DNA of 38,970 bases from Deltaproteobacteria bacterium (GTDB lineage Bacteria > Myxococcota > Myxococcia > Myxococcales > JAHFDP01): NCBI GenBank assembly GCA_023248955.1, contig JAHFDP010000040.1, positions 1 through 38,970 of the forward strand. Direction: 5' to 3'. Positions within the stretch are counted from its first letter, which is position 1. Every line of letters starts with the position of its first letter. Below are positions 16,634-24,048 of the stretch, in pieces. The position numbers and the translations under genes were made by a program. Under the pieces are notes generated by a model, which was not told the origin of the DNA, did not search any database, and saw nothing but the letters and a program-made list of their open reading frames with translations.

Positions 16634-16855
16634 TCTTTCTCCAGGCCTCGGCTACCAGCGTCTCCTCTGACGCCGCAGTGTTCAGCAATTTACGGGCCAA
16701 CCGCTCGGCTCTTCGTATCCGGCATGTAACCGAGCTAGCCCCCAACAGCCCGCTCAAACGTCAAGGGGGCGAACAAAGGCCGCGTACCCTACTTGCATGG
16801 GTTAGACGCGTCAAGCTACGAAACTTCCCCAACTGTTTGGCGTACAAGAGGGTCT
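16634..16855. promoter_or_regulatory. Shared divergent control region of glycosyltransferase and exporter operons
   Basis: A 222-bp non-coding gap between two outward-facing start codons. It must hold promoters for both operons, but no convincing -35/-10 pair was found by eye. An in-frame TTG at 16793 could extend the permease, but the GTG at 16856, preceded by AAGAGGG, fits the first membrane helix better. Confidence 0.4.
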
Positions 16856-17977
16856 GTGCCCGTCCCGTTAGCGCGAAGATTGCTGTTCCAAAACAAGCTG
16901 CGACTGGCGGCCAGCGTCGTTGGCGTAGCCGTGGCCGTCTTGCTCGTTTTGCAGAATCTGGCGCTCTACCGTGGCATCCAGCGCTACGCCTCGGTGCTGG
17001 TGCAGCGCGAAGGCGGCGATCTCTGGATCGTCTCCAAAGGTACGGCCTTCTTCGAGTTGGGCGACTCCATTCCCGAGAGCACGCTCTACAAGGTGCGCTC
17101 GATTGCCGGCGTGGCCGCGGCCGAACCCCTGCTCTACTACCCGACTGGATTTAACTGCCCGGGCGAAGGCAACGGCGGCCCCATCAACTTCGTCGGGGTC
17201 GATCCGCGCACCTCGGCGCTGGCCATGAGCGCGGTAGAGGGGGATCCGGGGCGGCTCATCGAAAACGGCGGCACGGTGGTCGACCGATCCATTACGCGAA
17301 AATGTCCGTTGGAGCTGGACAGCGAATTCAAGGTGCACGGAGTGAAGTTTCACGTGGTCGGATTCACGCATGGAATTAAGCCGCTCCTGACCATTCCCTA
17401 CGCGTTCGTTTCGCTGGACACGATTCGGATGTACGCGCCGCAGCGCAAGGACGAGATCACCTATGTCGCGGCCAAAGCAGTACCGGGCGTGGACTTGAAG
17501 CTACTCCAGAGCGCGGTGGCGCGGGCAGTGGCGCCAAACCAGGAGGCACTGACGTACGAGGAATTTCTGGAGCGGCACGATGCGTATTGGAAACGCACCG
17601 CGGACATTCGCATCATCCTCTTGGTCACCAGCGTGCTGGCGCTCTTCGTGGGCCTGCTGGTCGTCGGGCAGACGGTCTACTCATCGACGTTGGAGCACTT
17701 GAAACAGTTCGGGACACTCAAAGCCATCGGGGCGTCCAATGCGTTCGTCACCCGCGTGGTGCTGCGGCAGGCCATGCTGGCGGGGGCGCTCGGTTTTGGG
17801 AGTGGATTTATTTTGTCAATTGGCGCGGGATTCGTGGTGCGGCGATTTTTGCCGAGCGAAATGACCACCACACAGGTGGTTTTCGCGGCGGTGATCGTGA
17901 CGGGGATCTGCGGCGTTTCAGCGCTAGCGCCCATTTTGCGCATCGTTCGGCTGGAACCGACGGAGGTGTTTCGATGA
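16856..17977 (+). CDS. ABC exporter permease, FtsX/DevC-like
   Basis: 373 residues from GTG 16856. Topology: one N-terminal membrane helix (LAASVVGVAVAVLLVLQNLALY), a ~210-residue periplasmic domain (…GGDLWIVSKGTAFFELGDSIPESTL…), then three C-terminal helices (IILLVTSVLALFVGLLVVG, the GFGSGFILSIGAGFVV region and VVFAAVIVTGICGVSALAPIL). This is the MacB/FtsX/DevC layout, without a fused ATPase, as in DevC. DevC-type permeases work with a DevB adaptor, DevA ATPase and TolC; in cyanobacteria they export glycolipids. All three partners follow on the same strand. The gene ends with an ATGA at its stop, and the present ATPase start is 183 bp further on. Confidence 0.8.
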   Translation: MPVPLARRLLFQNKLRLAASVVGVAVAVLLVLQNLALYRGIQRYASVLVQREGGDLWIVSKGTAFFELGDSIPESTLYKVRSIAGVAAAEPLLYYPTGFNCPGEGNGGPINFVGVDPRTSALAMSAVEGDPGRLIENGGTVVDRSITRKCPLELDSEFKVHGVKFHVVGFTHGIKPLLTIPYAFVSLDTIRMYAPQRKDEITYVAAKAVPGVDLKLLQSAVARAVAPNQEALTYEEFLERHDAYWKRTADIRIILLVTSVLALFVGLLVVGQTVYSSTLEHLKQFGTLKAIGASNAFVTRVVLRQAMLAGALGFGSGFILSIGAGFVVRRFLPSEMTTTQVVFAAVIVTGICGVSALAPILRIVRLEPTEVFR

Positions 17978-18041
17978 CGCCCGCTTTCGTCATGGCCCGC
18001 TCAATCCGCAGTGCCGGCCACTCAAGCGAAAAAACGCTCCT

Positions 18042-18146
18042 TTTCCCCTCCCCCCTTTGCGGGGGAGGGCTAGGGAGGGGGGACCGAGTCCAAGTGCCAA
18101 CGATTCGCACCCCCACCCTGACCCTCCCCCGTCAAGGGGGAGGGGA
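18042..18146. repeat. Paired GC-rich hairpin repeat inside the exporter operon
   Basis: Two hairpins sit 50 bp apart: 18046-18069 (stem CCCTCCCC, short loop TTTGC, GGGGGAGGG) and 18122-18145 (stem CCCTCCCCC, loop GTCAA, GGGGGAGGG). The outer sequences GGGAGGGGGG and CCCCCACCCT also tend to pair. Repeats of this look (CTCCCC…AAGGGGGAGGG) occur in many high-GC Proteobacteria. Here the element separates permease from ATPase in an operon whose other joints overlap. Confidence 0.8.
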
Positions 18147-18160
18147 CTCTGGATAAACCT

Positions 18161-18832
18161 ATGACCCCCGTCCTCGAATTGGCCAACGTCGAGAAGACTT
18201 ACGGATCCGGCGCCATGGCGGTCCGAGCGGTCAAACGTGCCGATCTGCGACTTCACCAGGGCGAGTTGATGCTCATCATGGGGCCATCGGGCAGCGGCAA
18301 AACAACGCTGCTCTCACTGATGGGCTGCTTGACCAAACCCTCCGAGGGCCGCGTGCTGGTCGAAGGACGCGAAGTGCAGGCCTTGCGCGAGGAGCAGCTC
18401 CCCGAAGTGCGCAGCGGTTCGTTCGGATTCGTCTTTCAGGATTTCAACCTTTTTCCCGAGCTCACGGCCGAAGAGAACGTGATGCTGGCACTTGACATTT
18501 CCGCAAGACCATCGCGCACCAGCGCCGCCGAAATGCTCGGCAAGCTCGGACTCGCGGACAAGGTGAAACGCAGCGTGCGCGAGCTGTCCGGCGGGCAAAA
18601 ACAGCGCGTGGCCATTGCGCGCGCGCTGGTGACGGCGCCGCCGATTCTCCTCTGTGACGAACCGACCGCAGCGCTGGACACCGAGACCGGGCTCGCCATC
18701 ATGGACCTGCTCCGCGCGGCGGCAGAGGAGGGATGCGGCGTGGCCGTCGTTTCGCACGATCCTCGGCTGACTCGCTTTGCGGACCGCGTCTTGCGCATGC
18801 AGGATGGCGTGCTCCTGGAGGCCGCCGCGTGA
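18161..18832 (+). CDS. ABC exporter ATPase, MacB/LolD/DevA-like
   Basis: 223 residues. Nucleotide-binding domain with every motif intact: Walker A GPSGSGKTT, Q-loop VFQDFNLFPELTAEENV, signature LSGGQKQRVAIARAL, Walker B ILLCDEPTAALD and the switch His in VVSHD. The NLFPELTAEENVMLAL stretch is typical of the MacB/LolD/DevA type, which drives substrate extrusion from the inner membrane rather than uptake. It powers the permease encoded just upstream. A purine stretch GGATAA lies six bases before the ATG. The stop overlaps the start of the adaptor gene as GTGA (18829-18832). Confidence 0.92.
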   Translation: MTPVLELANVEKTYGSGAMAVRAVKRADLRLHQGELMLIMGPSGSGKTTLLSLMGCLTKPSEGRVLVEGREVQALREEQLPEVRSGSFGFVFQDFNLFPELTAEENVMLALDISARPSRTSAAEMLGKLGLADKVKRSVRELSGGQKQRVAIARALVTAPPILLCDEPTAALDTETGLAIMDLLRAAAEEGCGVAVVSHDPRLTRFADRVLRMQDGVLLEAAA

Positions 18833-20124
18833 AAATTGGAATCTCGACTGCAGAGGCGCATGCTGAGCACGCTTCCATGCCCGCCGCAACAGAACCCGCT
18901 GCACCGCAACGCCGTCTCCTTTTGTGGGGGGCTGCCAGCGTAGGCATGGTGTTTGTTCTCGTCGGTATTTGGTTTTCCGTGCGGCCCGCCGACATCCCCG
19001 CGGTCGCCGCCCGGAGGCGTACGCTCAAGCAGCAGATTCATGCACCCGGACATGTGGAAACCACGCGTTCCGTTTTGCGCGTGCCGGCTCCGGCAGCAGG
19101 AATCGTGCGATCGGTGGAGGTGCGCGAGTCCCAAGAAGTCGCCGCGGGCGCGCCGTTGGTCATTTTGCAAGACGACGAAGCGCACGCGCAGCTTCAACTG
19201 GCGCAGGCGGACGTTGCCACCGCGCGGGCCAACGAACGGCGGCTCCTGGCCGGAGCGCGGCGCGAGGAAGTTGCGCAAGCCCAGGCACGTTTGGCCGAAG
19301 CGCAAACGGGACTTGCGGCGGCACGCGATGCGCGCACGCGGGCGGATGCACTCTTTGCGAATCAATCCATCACCCGCGCGGCGCACGATGAAGCGCGGCG
19401 CAACGAAGAGGTCGCGGCTTCCCGTGAGGAGCAGGCCAAGAAGGCGTTCGACCTGGTGGTCGCCGGCGCGCGGGCCGAGGACATTCGCGCGGCGCACGCC
19501 ACGGTGGAAGCGTCGGAAGCGCGGCTCTCGATCGCGCAGTTGCAGATCGCCGGCCGCACGATTCGCGCGCCGTTCGCGGGCACCGTGCTGGCGCTTTTTG
19601 CGCATCCGGGTGAGGCCGTGGCGCCCGCGCAGGCCGTGGCTCAACTTGCGGATTTGTCAACTTTGCAAATTCGCGCCGAAGTGGACGAGCTCAACATGGG
19701 CGTGGTGCAGGTCGGGCAGAAAGCCTGTGCGCACGCCGATGCCCTGCCCGGTGAAGAGTACTGCGGCGCCGTCACGTCGGTGGCGCGTTCACTCGGACGG
19801 CGCCACTTCGAGGCGGGCAATCCCGGCGGCGCCACGCAAGACGTGAAGATCGTCGAGATCACCAGCTCGCTCCCAAGTGTGAAAGGCACGCGGCTCATCG
19901 ACGGCATGGCGGTGGAGCTGGTGGTGGAAGCAGCAGCGCATGAGGGCGTCATCGCCGTGCCGCTGGCGGCCGTCCGTCAGGAAAAAGGGAAAGCGATTGT
20001 GAAAGTGCGCACGGCGGCGGGCGCAGTGGTGGACCGCGAAGTCGAGCTGGGCGCGACGGACGGGATGTACCGCGAGATCACGCGCGGATTGGAGAGCGGA
20101 GAACATGTTGTCATCGAGCCGTAA
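18829..20124 (+). CDS. Periplasmic adaptor (membrane fusion protein), HlyD/DevB-like
   Basis: 431 residues from GTG 18829; the upstream extension of the frame lies inside the ATPase gene. One membrane anchor at about residues 28-49 (LLLWGAASVGMVFVLVGIWF). Then come a first lipoyl half-motif (APAAGIVRSVEVRESQEVAAGAPLV), a long Ala/Gln/Arg-rich coiled-coil hairpin (~residues 110-230), the second lipoyl half (IRAPFAGTVLALFAHPGEAVAP), a beta-barrel and a membrane-proximal domain. The adaptor joins the inner-membrane permease to a TolC-type channel. It overlaps the ATPase by four bases and the TolC-like gene by 20 bp. Confidence 0.88.
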   Translation: MKIGISTAEAHAEHASMPAATEPAAPQRRLLLWGAASVGMVFVLVGIWFSVRPADIPAVAARRRTLKQQIHAPGHVETTRSVLRVPAPAAGIVRSVEVRESQEVAAGAPLVILQDDEAHAQLQLAQADVATARANERRLLAGARREEVAQAQARLAEAQTGLAAARDARTRADALFANQSITRAAHDEARRNEEVAASREEQAKKAFDLVVAGARAEDIRAAHATVEASEARLSIAQLQIAGRTIRAPFAGTVLALFAHPGEAVAPAQAVAQLADLSTLQIRAEVDELNMGVVQVGQKACAHADALPGEEYCGAVTSVARSLGRRHFEAGNPGGATQDVKIVEITSSLPSVKGTRLIDGMAVELVVEAAAHEGVIAVPLAAVRQEKGKAIVKVRTAAGAVVDREVELGATDGMYREITRGLESGEHVVIEP

Positions 20125-21385
20125 GCACGTCGCGTTTTTTCTTCTCGTTGCAGGCGCGGCAAGCGCGCGCGCCGAAGCACCGATCACGCTCGACGAACTC
20201 CAATCGCTCGCTCGAATCCATTCTCCGAAATTGAAATCCGCGCGCGCCGCAGTCTCCAGCGCCGATGCGGACGTCCGCGCTGCTGGCGCGCTGCGCGGTC
20301 CGCGTGTCGATATTGGTGTGTTCGGACGCGCGGCAACGCCATTTAATGTATCCGTCGCCAATGGAACGGTGCCCTTGCAACTTCCGCTCTCCGGCGGCGC
20401 CAATGCCATGCTTACACAGCCCATCAGCGATCTTTACGCGTTGACGCAAAATCACGCCGCCGCTGAGCACTTGCGGGACGCGACCTCGCTGCGTGCGCAG
20501 GCTGCCGAAAACGATCTCGCCGCAACGGTAGCCGCGCTCTACTTCCGGCACGCCGCCGCGGCCGCGCAGGTCGATCACGCGCGCGCCGAGGTGGCTGCCG
20601 CACAAGCGCGGCGCGATGTTGCTGCGTCACTCGCCACACAAGGCCAGGGCGACATGGCCGCTGTGCTCGATGCCAAGTTGGCCGTCGCCACCTCCGAAGC
20701 ACAGACGGCAACTGCCGAAGCTGCGCTAGACGACGGGCGCGCGGAGATCGAAGCGCTGATCGGAATTTCGTTTCCCGCTGGACGCGCACTCTCAACCACG
20801 CTCGAAAAACCGCAACTTCTCAGCGTTCCCGAAAAGGCGGAAGAGACCGCAGCCCAAGCGCGTTTCGACGTGCAAGCGGCCGAAGCCGATGCCGCCGCGG
20901 CCGAGCGACGTTGCAGCGCGGCCGCACAAGATCTCTATCCTCAGTTGGCGATCTCGGCGGAAGCGGGTCCCGTTGTCGATGCGATTCATCCACCGCTCTG
21001 GGCCGCCGCCACCGCCAACGTTCGCTGGACCGCGCTCGATTGGGGACTGTCACGCGCGCGTGAGGATGCCGCTTGTGCGCGCGCGGCGCAGGCTCGGCAA
21101 GCCGCGCTGGACACCGCTAGCGAAGCACGAACCGCCGTCCGCCAAGCGATGCGTGCCGACCAAACCGCGCAGCGTCGCGTCGATGCGCAAGAGCGCGCGT
21201 TGGCATTGGCAACGGAGCTTTCACGCGTGGTTGCCGACAAAGCGGCGCGCGGCTCAGCAACGAAAGCGGAAGCGTTGACCGCGCAGGCGCGCGTCGCCGA
21301 CGCCAACGCGCAACTGGCCGCGGCGACGGCCGAGTGGTTAACGGCGCGCGTGCGAATCGAGCTTGCGCTAGCTCGGCAACGGTGA
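20105..21385 (+). CDS. TolC-family outer-membrane efflux channel
   Basis: 426 residues, with ATG 20105 preceded by GGAG and a signal peptide to about residue 24 (AASARAEAP). Two similar halves show the family layout: ITLDELQSLARIHSPKLKSARAA near the N terminus, long Ala-rich helices, a central strand pair (LYPQLAISAEAGPVVD), and a second helical half ending AEWLTARVRIELALARQR. The length is slightly short of E. coli TolC mature (471) but normal for the family. It should trimerise into the outer-membrane exit duct for the DevCAB-like pump. The last 18 bp overlap the convergent gene 21368-24019. Confidence 0.88.
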   Translation: MLSSSRKHVAFFLLVAGAASARAEAPITLDELQSLARIHSPKLKSARAAVSSADADVRAAGALRGPRVDIGVFGRAATPFNVSVANGTVPLQLPLSGGANAMLTQPISDLYALTQNHAAAEHLRDATSLRAQAAENDLAATVAALYFRHAAAAAQVDHARAEVAAAQARRDVAASLATQGQGDMAAVLDAKLAVATSEAQTATAEAALDDGRAEIEALIGISFPAGRALSTTLEKPQLLSVPEKAEETAAQARFDVQAAEADAAAAERRCSAAAQDLYPQLAISAEAGPVVDAIHPPLWAAATANVRWTALDWGLSRAREDAACARAAQARQAALDTASEARTAVRQAMRADQTAQRRVDAQERALALATELSRVVADKAARGSATKAEALTAQARVADANAQLAAATAEWLTARVRIELALARQR

Positions 21386-24019
21386 GCTGTCCGCGTTTGC
21401 GCGCGCCACCACCCACCACGCCCCTGCCGCAACCACCAGCGCCAAGAGCGCGTGCGGCAAATCACCCAGCGCGTGAAGTGATGTCCAAAACGATCCGCGG
21501 CAAATGAGCAGATGCGCCGTGAGCACTGCGGCGCGCGCGGCCTCGGCGATGACGAGCCCACGTGCCACCGACACGCGGCTGGTTTTCCGAAGCGGCGTAA
21601 GCACCGCGAAAACCAACCCGGTCACGGCGAGCGCGTGCTTGAAGCAAACCGCGGAAACCAACCGCCACATCGGCGCACCGGCTTCGCGAAACGAACCGGC
21701 GCCAAAATCGAGACTGGTGAATTCGACGCCGAGCTGCACGCCGATCCGCTGAATAAAAATCCAGGCGAAAAGAAACGTCACCAGCGCCAGCACCGCCGCG
21801 GGATGAAGGGGCTTCTGCGCATCCCGATCCTGTTGGGCAAACGTTTCGCCGACCAGCGACGCCACGACGTAAGTGAGCAGCAGGGCCGGAATTTCTGCAT
21901 CGCGCGAAACCCAGGAGTAGGAGGCAAGCGCGAGAAGCTCGGACTGGCTTACCTTTACGCGCGTCAGCGCGAGCCGTGCCGCGGCTACGGGAGCCGCGGC
22001 CTGGCTTACCTTTACGCGCGTCAGCGCGAGCCGTGCCGCGGCTACGGGAGCCGCGGCCTGGCCCACCTTTACGCGCATCAGCGCGAGCCGTGCCGCGGCT
22101 ACGGGAGCCGCGGTCTTCAACCAGGAACCACGACGCCAAACCAGTGGCACAGCGATGGCGCAACCGAGCCAACCGGTGATGCAGACCGCAGCCGGCGCGA
22201 AACGCCGCAGCACGAGCGAGGCGACCGCGAGCGCGGTCATCGAAACGACGGCTAGCGCCGAAACTTGATATTTTGTTGTCTTGACAAAAAATCTAGTCGC
22301 TGAAAACAGCACCATCGAAGCAACCGCGAGTCCGAGAAGCAAATCCGGACGGGCCATCAGGGAATCGGGGAGATAAGCGTCACGAACAAACGCGAGCGGC
22401 GAAACAAAAAAAAGCAGCCCCAGGGTCGCCACGGCACGCTTCGGAACCTGCCACCGGATCTTCGCGGGCGTGGAGGAAAAATCGGTGATCATCGGAACAA
22501 TCGCGATCAGCGCAGCCAAACCAAAAGCCTCGCCGCGCAGCGACCATGTGGACGTGGCCACCAGCAGGCCCGGCAAGAGCAGCGCACCTAACCACGGCTC
22601 GCGCGCCAGCCACGCCAACGCGCGCCGCGACTGCGTCAGAGCACCAATCAGTGCGCCGTTGAGCGACACGGCAAGCGCGGCGACACCGACCGCCTGCCAT
22701 GCGCCCGGCGGAAAATCCAGAGCGAAAATGATCGCGGTGCCGAGCGCGGCTAGCACGATTCCAATCGCGGTAGCGCGCGCCACGGCGAAGCTCATCGGTC
22801 GAACCGTCAGCCAAACGATCACCAACGCTCCGAGCACCGCGAACAAGAGAACCAGCGACCCGCGAAGCACACCGGATGGACGCGCCTCTCCGATCGCCCG
22901 ATCGAGTAGCTGTGCCGCACTGCGCGCGGCCTGCACACGCTGGCGCGGCTCGTTCGTCAGGCATGCTTGTTCAGCGCCGGAGGCAAGGACGACCCGCTCG
23001 GAGGCCACCTGGCGCGCGTAAACAAAGAGCCGCGCCAAATCCGCGCAGGCCAGCTGGGCACGTGCAGTGTCCGTCACGTCGAGCCACTCGGCCAGCAGAT
23101 GGCCGCGGCTCGTCGCGGGAGGCGAGACGCCGAGCAAGACCGCGAACATCGTGGCGAGATCGATCTGATCCAGCGGGCGCTGCTCGGCGCGACCGTGCAC
23201 GATGCCGGGGCCGTAAGCGTAGAGCGGAGAACGGCGCTGTTCCGGTGTGTCCCAGCCGTGCTGACCGTCGGCGCGCGCGCCGTGATCGCTGGTGACGAAG
23301 ACAGTCCAATCGGGCGGCAGATCGGTGAGGAGCGCGGCCAAATCGCGATCGAACGTTCGCAAAAATTCGCGGTACTCCGGTGAGGCCGTGCCAGTGCGAT
23401 GGCCCTGGTGATCGGGCATGACAAAATGAGCAACCAGAAACGCGGGCGTACGAGACGCCATCTCGCGCGCCGCCGCAAAAATCTCCGCGTCGTAGTCGAC
23501 GTCGATGCCCACGGAGGGATCGGGATGCGCCTCTGTCCACCCATCGGGGTACAGATGAAACCACGGGTGCGCACCGGTAACGGCGGTGGTGAGACCCGCC
23601 GCGCGCACGCTGGCCGGAACGTTGGCGAAGAGCACCGGACTTCCGCGCTCGTCATTGGCGACTTGATCGAGCTCACCGCGTTGACCCGTCCCGTACGCCA
23701 GAACCGCCGAGGCCGTAACGGAGATCGGACTCGACCAGATCTCGCCGTGCGACTCCCGCTGCATCCGCTGCGCGAAGGCGGGCATCACCGTTGCGTCGGT
23801 GGCCAAGTCGTAGCGAAGTCCGTCCACAACGATGAGCGCGAGGTGGTGCGTCAGCGCGGGGCCAAGCGGCGCGACGGAGGGAAGGCTGGGCGGCGGCGGC
23901 GGTGGAAGCGCGATGTCCATTAGCAATGCGGCGAGCACGCCCGCAAAGGCGATTGAGAAGAAAAAGACAACAGCTGGCCGACTGACTATCCTCAAATGTT
24001 TACCCTTCGTGCTGCCCAT
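21368..24019 (-). CDS. Alkaline-phosphatase-superfamily membrane protein, GPI ethanolamine-phosphate-transferase-like layout
   Basis: 883 residues. Helix 1 at ~14-36 is followed by a Pro run and a periplasmic catalytic domain. Its metal-site motifs are VVDGLRYD (Asp66), the nucleophile region SPISVTASAV (Thr102 or a nearby Ser), MPDHQGH (Asp203/His207) and TSDHGARADGQHGW (Asp245/His246/His254). From ~residue 395 to the end there are about 12 hydrophobic segments. A catalytic phosphatase-fold domain followed by a large polytopic domain is the layout of eukaryotic PIG-N/O/G proteins; bacterial EptA-type enzymes have the reverse order. It may transfer phosphoethanolamine or a similar group onto a glycolipid. 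Residues 636-692 are a three-copy 19-residue repeat between two membrane parts. Start: ATG 24019, 29 bp from the divergent rapA-like gene. Confidence 0.7.
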   Translation of the reverse strand: MGSTKGKHLRIVSRPAVVFFFSIAFAGVLAALLMDIALPPPPPPSLPSVAPLGPALTHHLALIVVDGLRYDLATDATVMPAFAQRMQRESHGEIWSSPISVTASAVLAYGTGQRGELDQVANDERGSPVLFANVPASVRAAGLTTAVTGAHPWFHLYPDGWTEAHPDPSVGIDVDYDAEIFAAAREMASRTPAFLVAHFVMPDHQGHRTGTASPEYREFLRTFDRDLAALLTDLPPDWTVFVTSDHGARADGQHGWDTPEQRRSPLYAYGPGIVHGRAEQRPLDQIDLATMFAVLLGVSPPATSRGHLLAEWLDVTDTARAQLACADLARLFVYARQVASERVVLASGAEQACLTNEPRQRVQAARSAAQLLDRAIGEARPSGVLRGSLVLLFAVLGALVIVWLTVRPMSFAVARATAIGIVLAALGTAIIFALDFPPGAWQAVGVAALAVSLNGALIGALTQSRRALAWLAREPWLGALLLPGLLVATSTWSLRGEAFGLAALIAIVPMITDFSSTPAKIRWQVPKRAVATLGLLFFVSPLAFVRDAYLPDSLMARPDLLLGLAVASMVLFSATRFFVKTTKYQVSALAVVSMTALAVASLVLRRFAPAAVCITGWLGCAIAVPLVWRRGSWLKTAAPVAAARLALMRVKVGQAAAPVAAARLALTRVKVSQAAAPVAAARLALTRVKVSQSELLALASYSWVSRDAEIPALLLTYVVASLVGETFAQQDRDAQKPLHPAAVLALVTFLFAWIFIQRIGVQLGVEFTSLDFGAGSFREAGAPMWRLVSAVCFKHALAVTGLVFAVLTPLRKTSRVSVARGLVIAEAARAAVLTAHLLICRGSFWTSLHALGDLPHALLALVVAAGAWWVVARANADSSPLPS
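21944..22114 (-). repeat. Three 57-bp in-frame tandem repeats with a hairpin core
   Basis: Copies at 21944-22000, 22001-22057 and 22058-22114 encode AAAPVAAARLALTRVKVSQ (or close variants) three times. Copies 1 and 2 are identical and copy 3 differs at a few positions. Each unit holds a perfect stem: GCCGCGGCT, loop CCCGT, AGCCGCGGC (one end base changed in copy 3). A diverged relative is at 14559-14606. Confidence 0.95.
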
Positions 24020-24048
24020 TCACCGCTAGCTCGCTTACGGAACCTACG

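Noticed and set aside
17974-18156. 61-codon frame between permease and ATPase as a real small gene
   Set aside because: It reads through the GC-rich hairpin repeat, and its peptides (PSPLCGGGLGRG, TLTLPRQGGG) are the known translation product of such repeats.
21944-22114. Three direct repeats considered as a CRISPR remnant
   Set aside because: The 57-bp units abut with no spacers, stay in frame in a coding region, and no cas genes are present.
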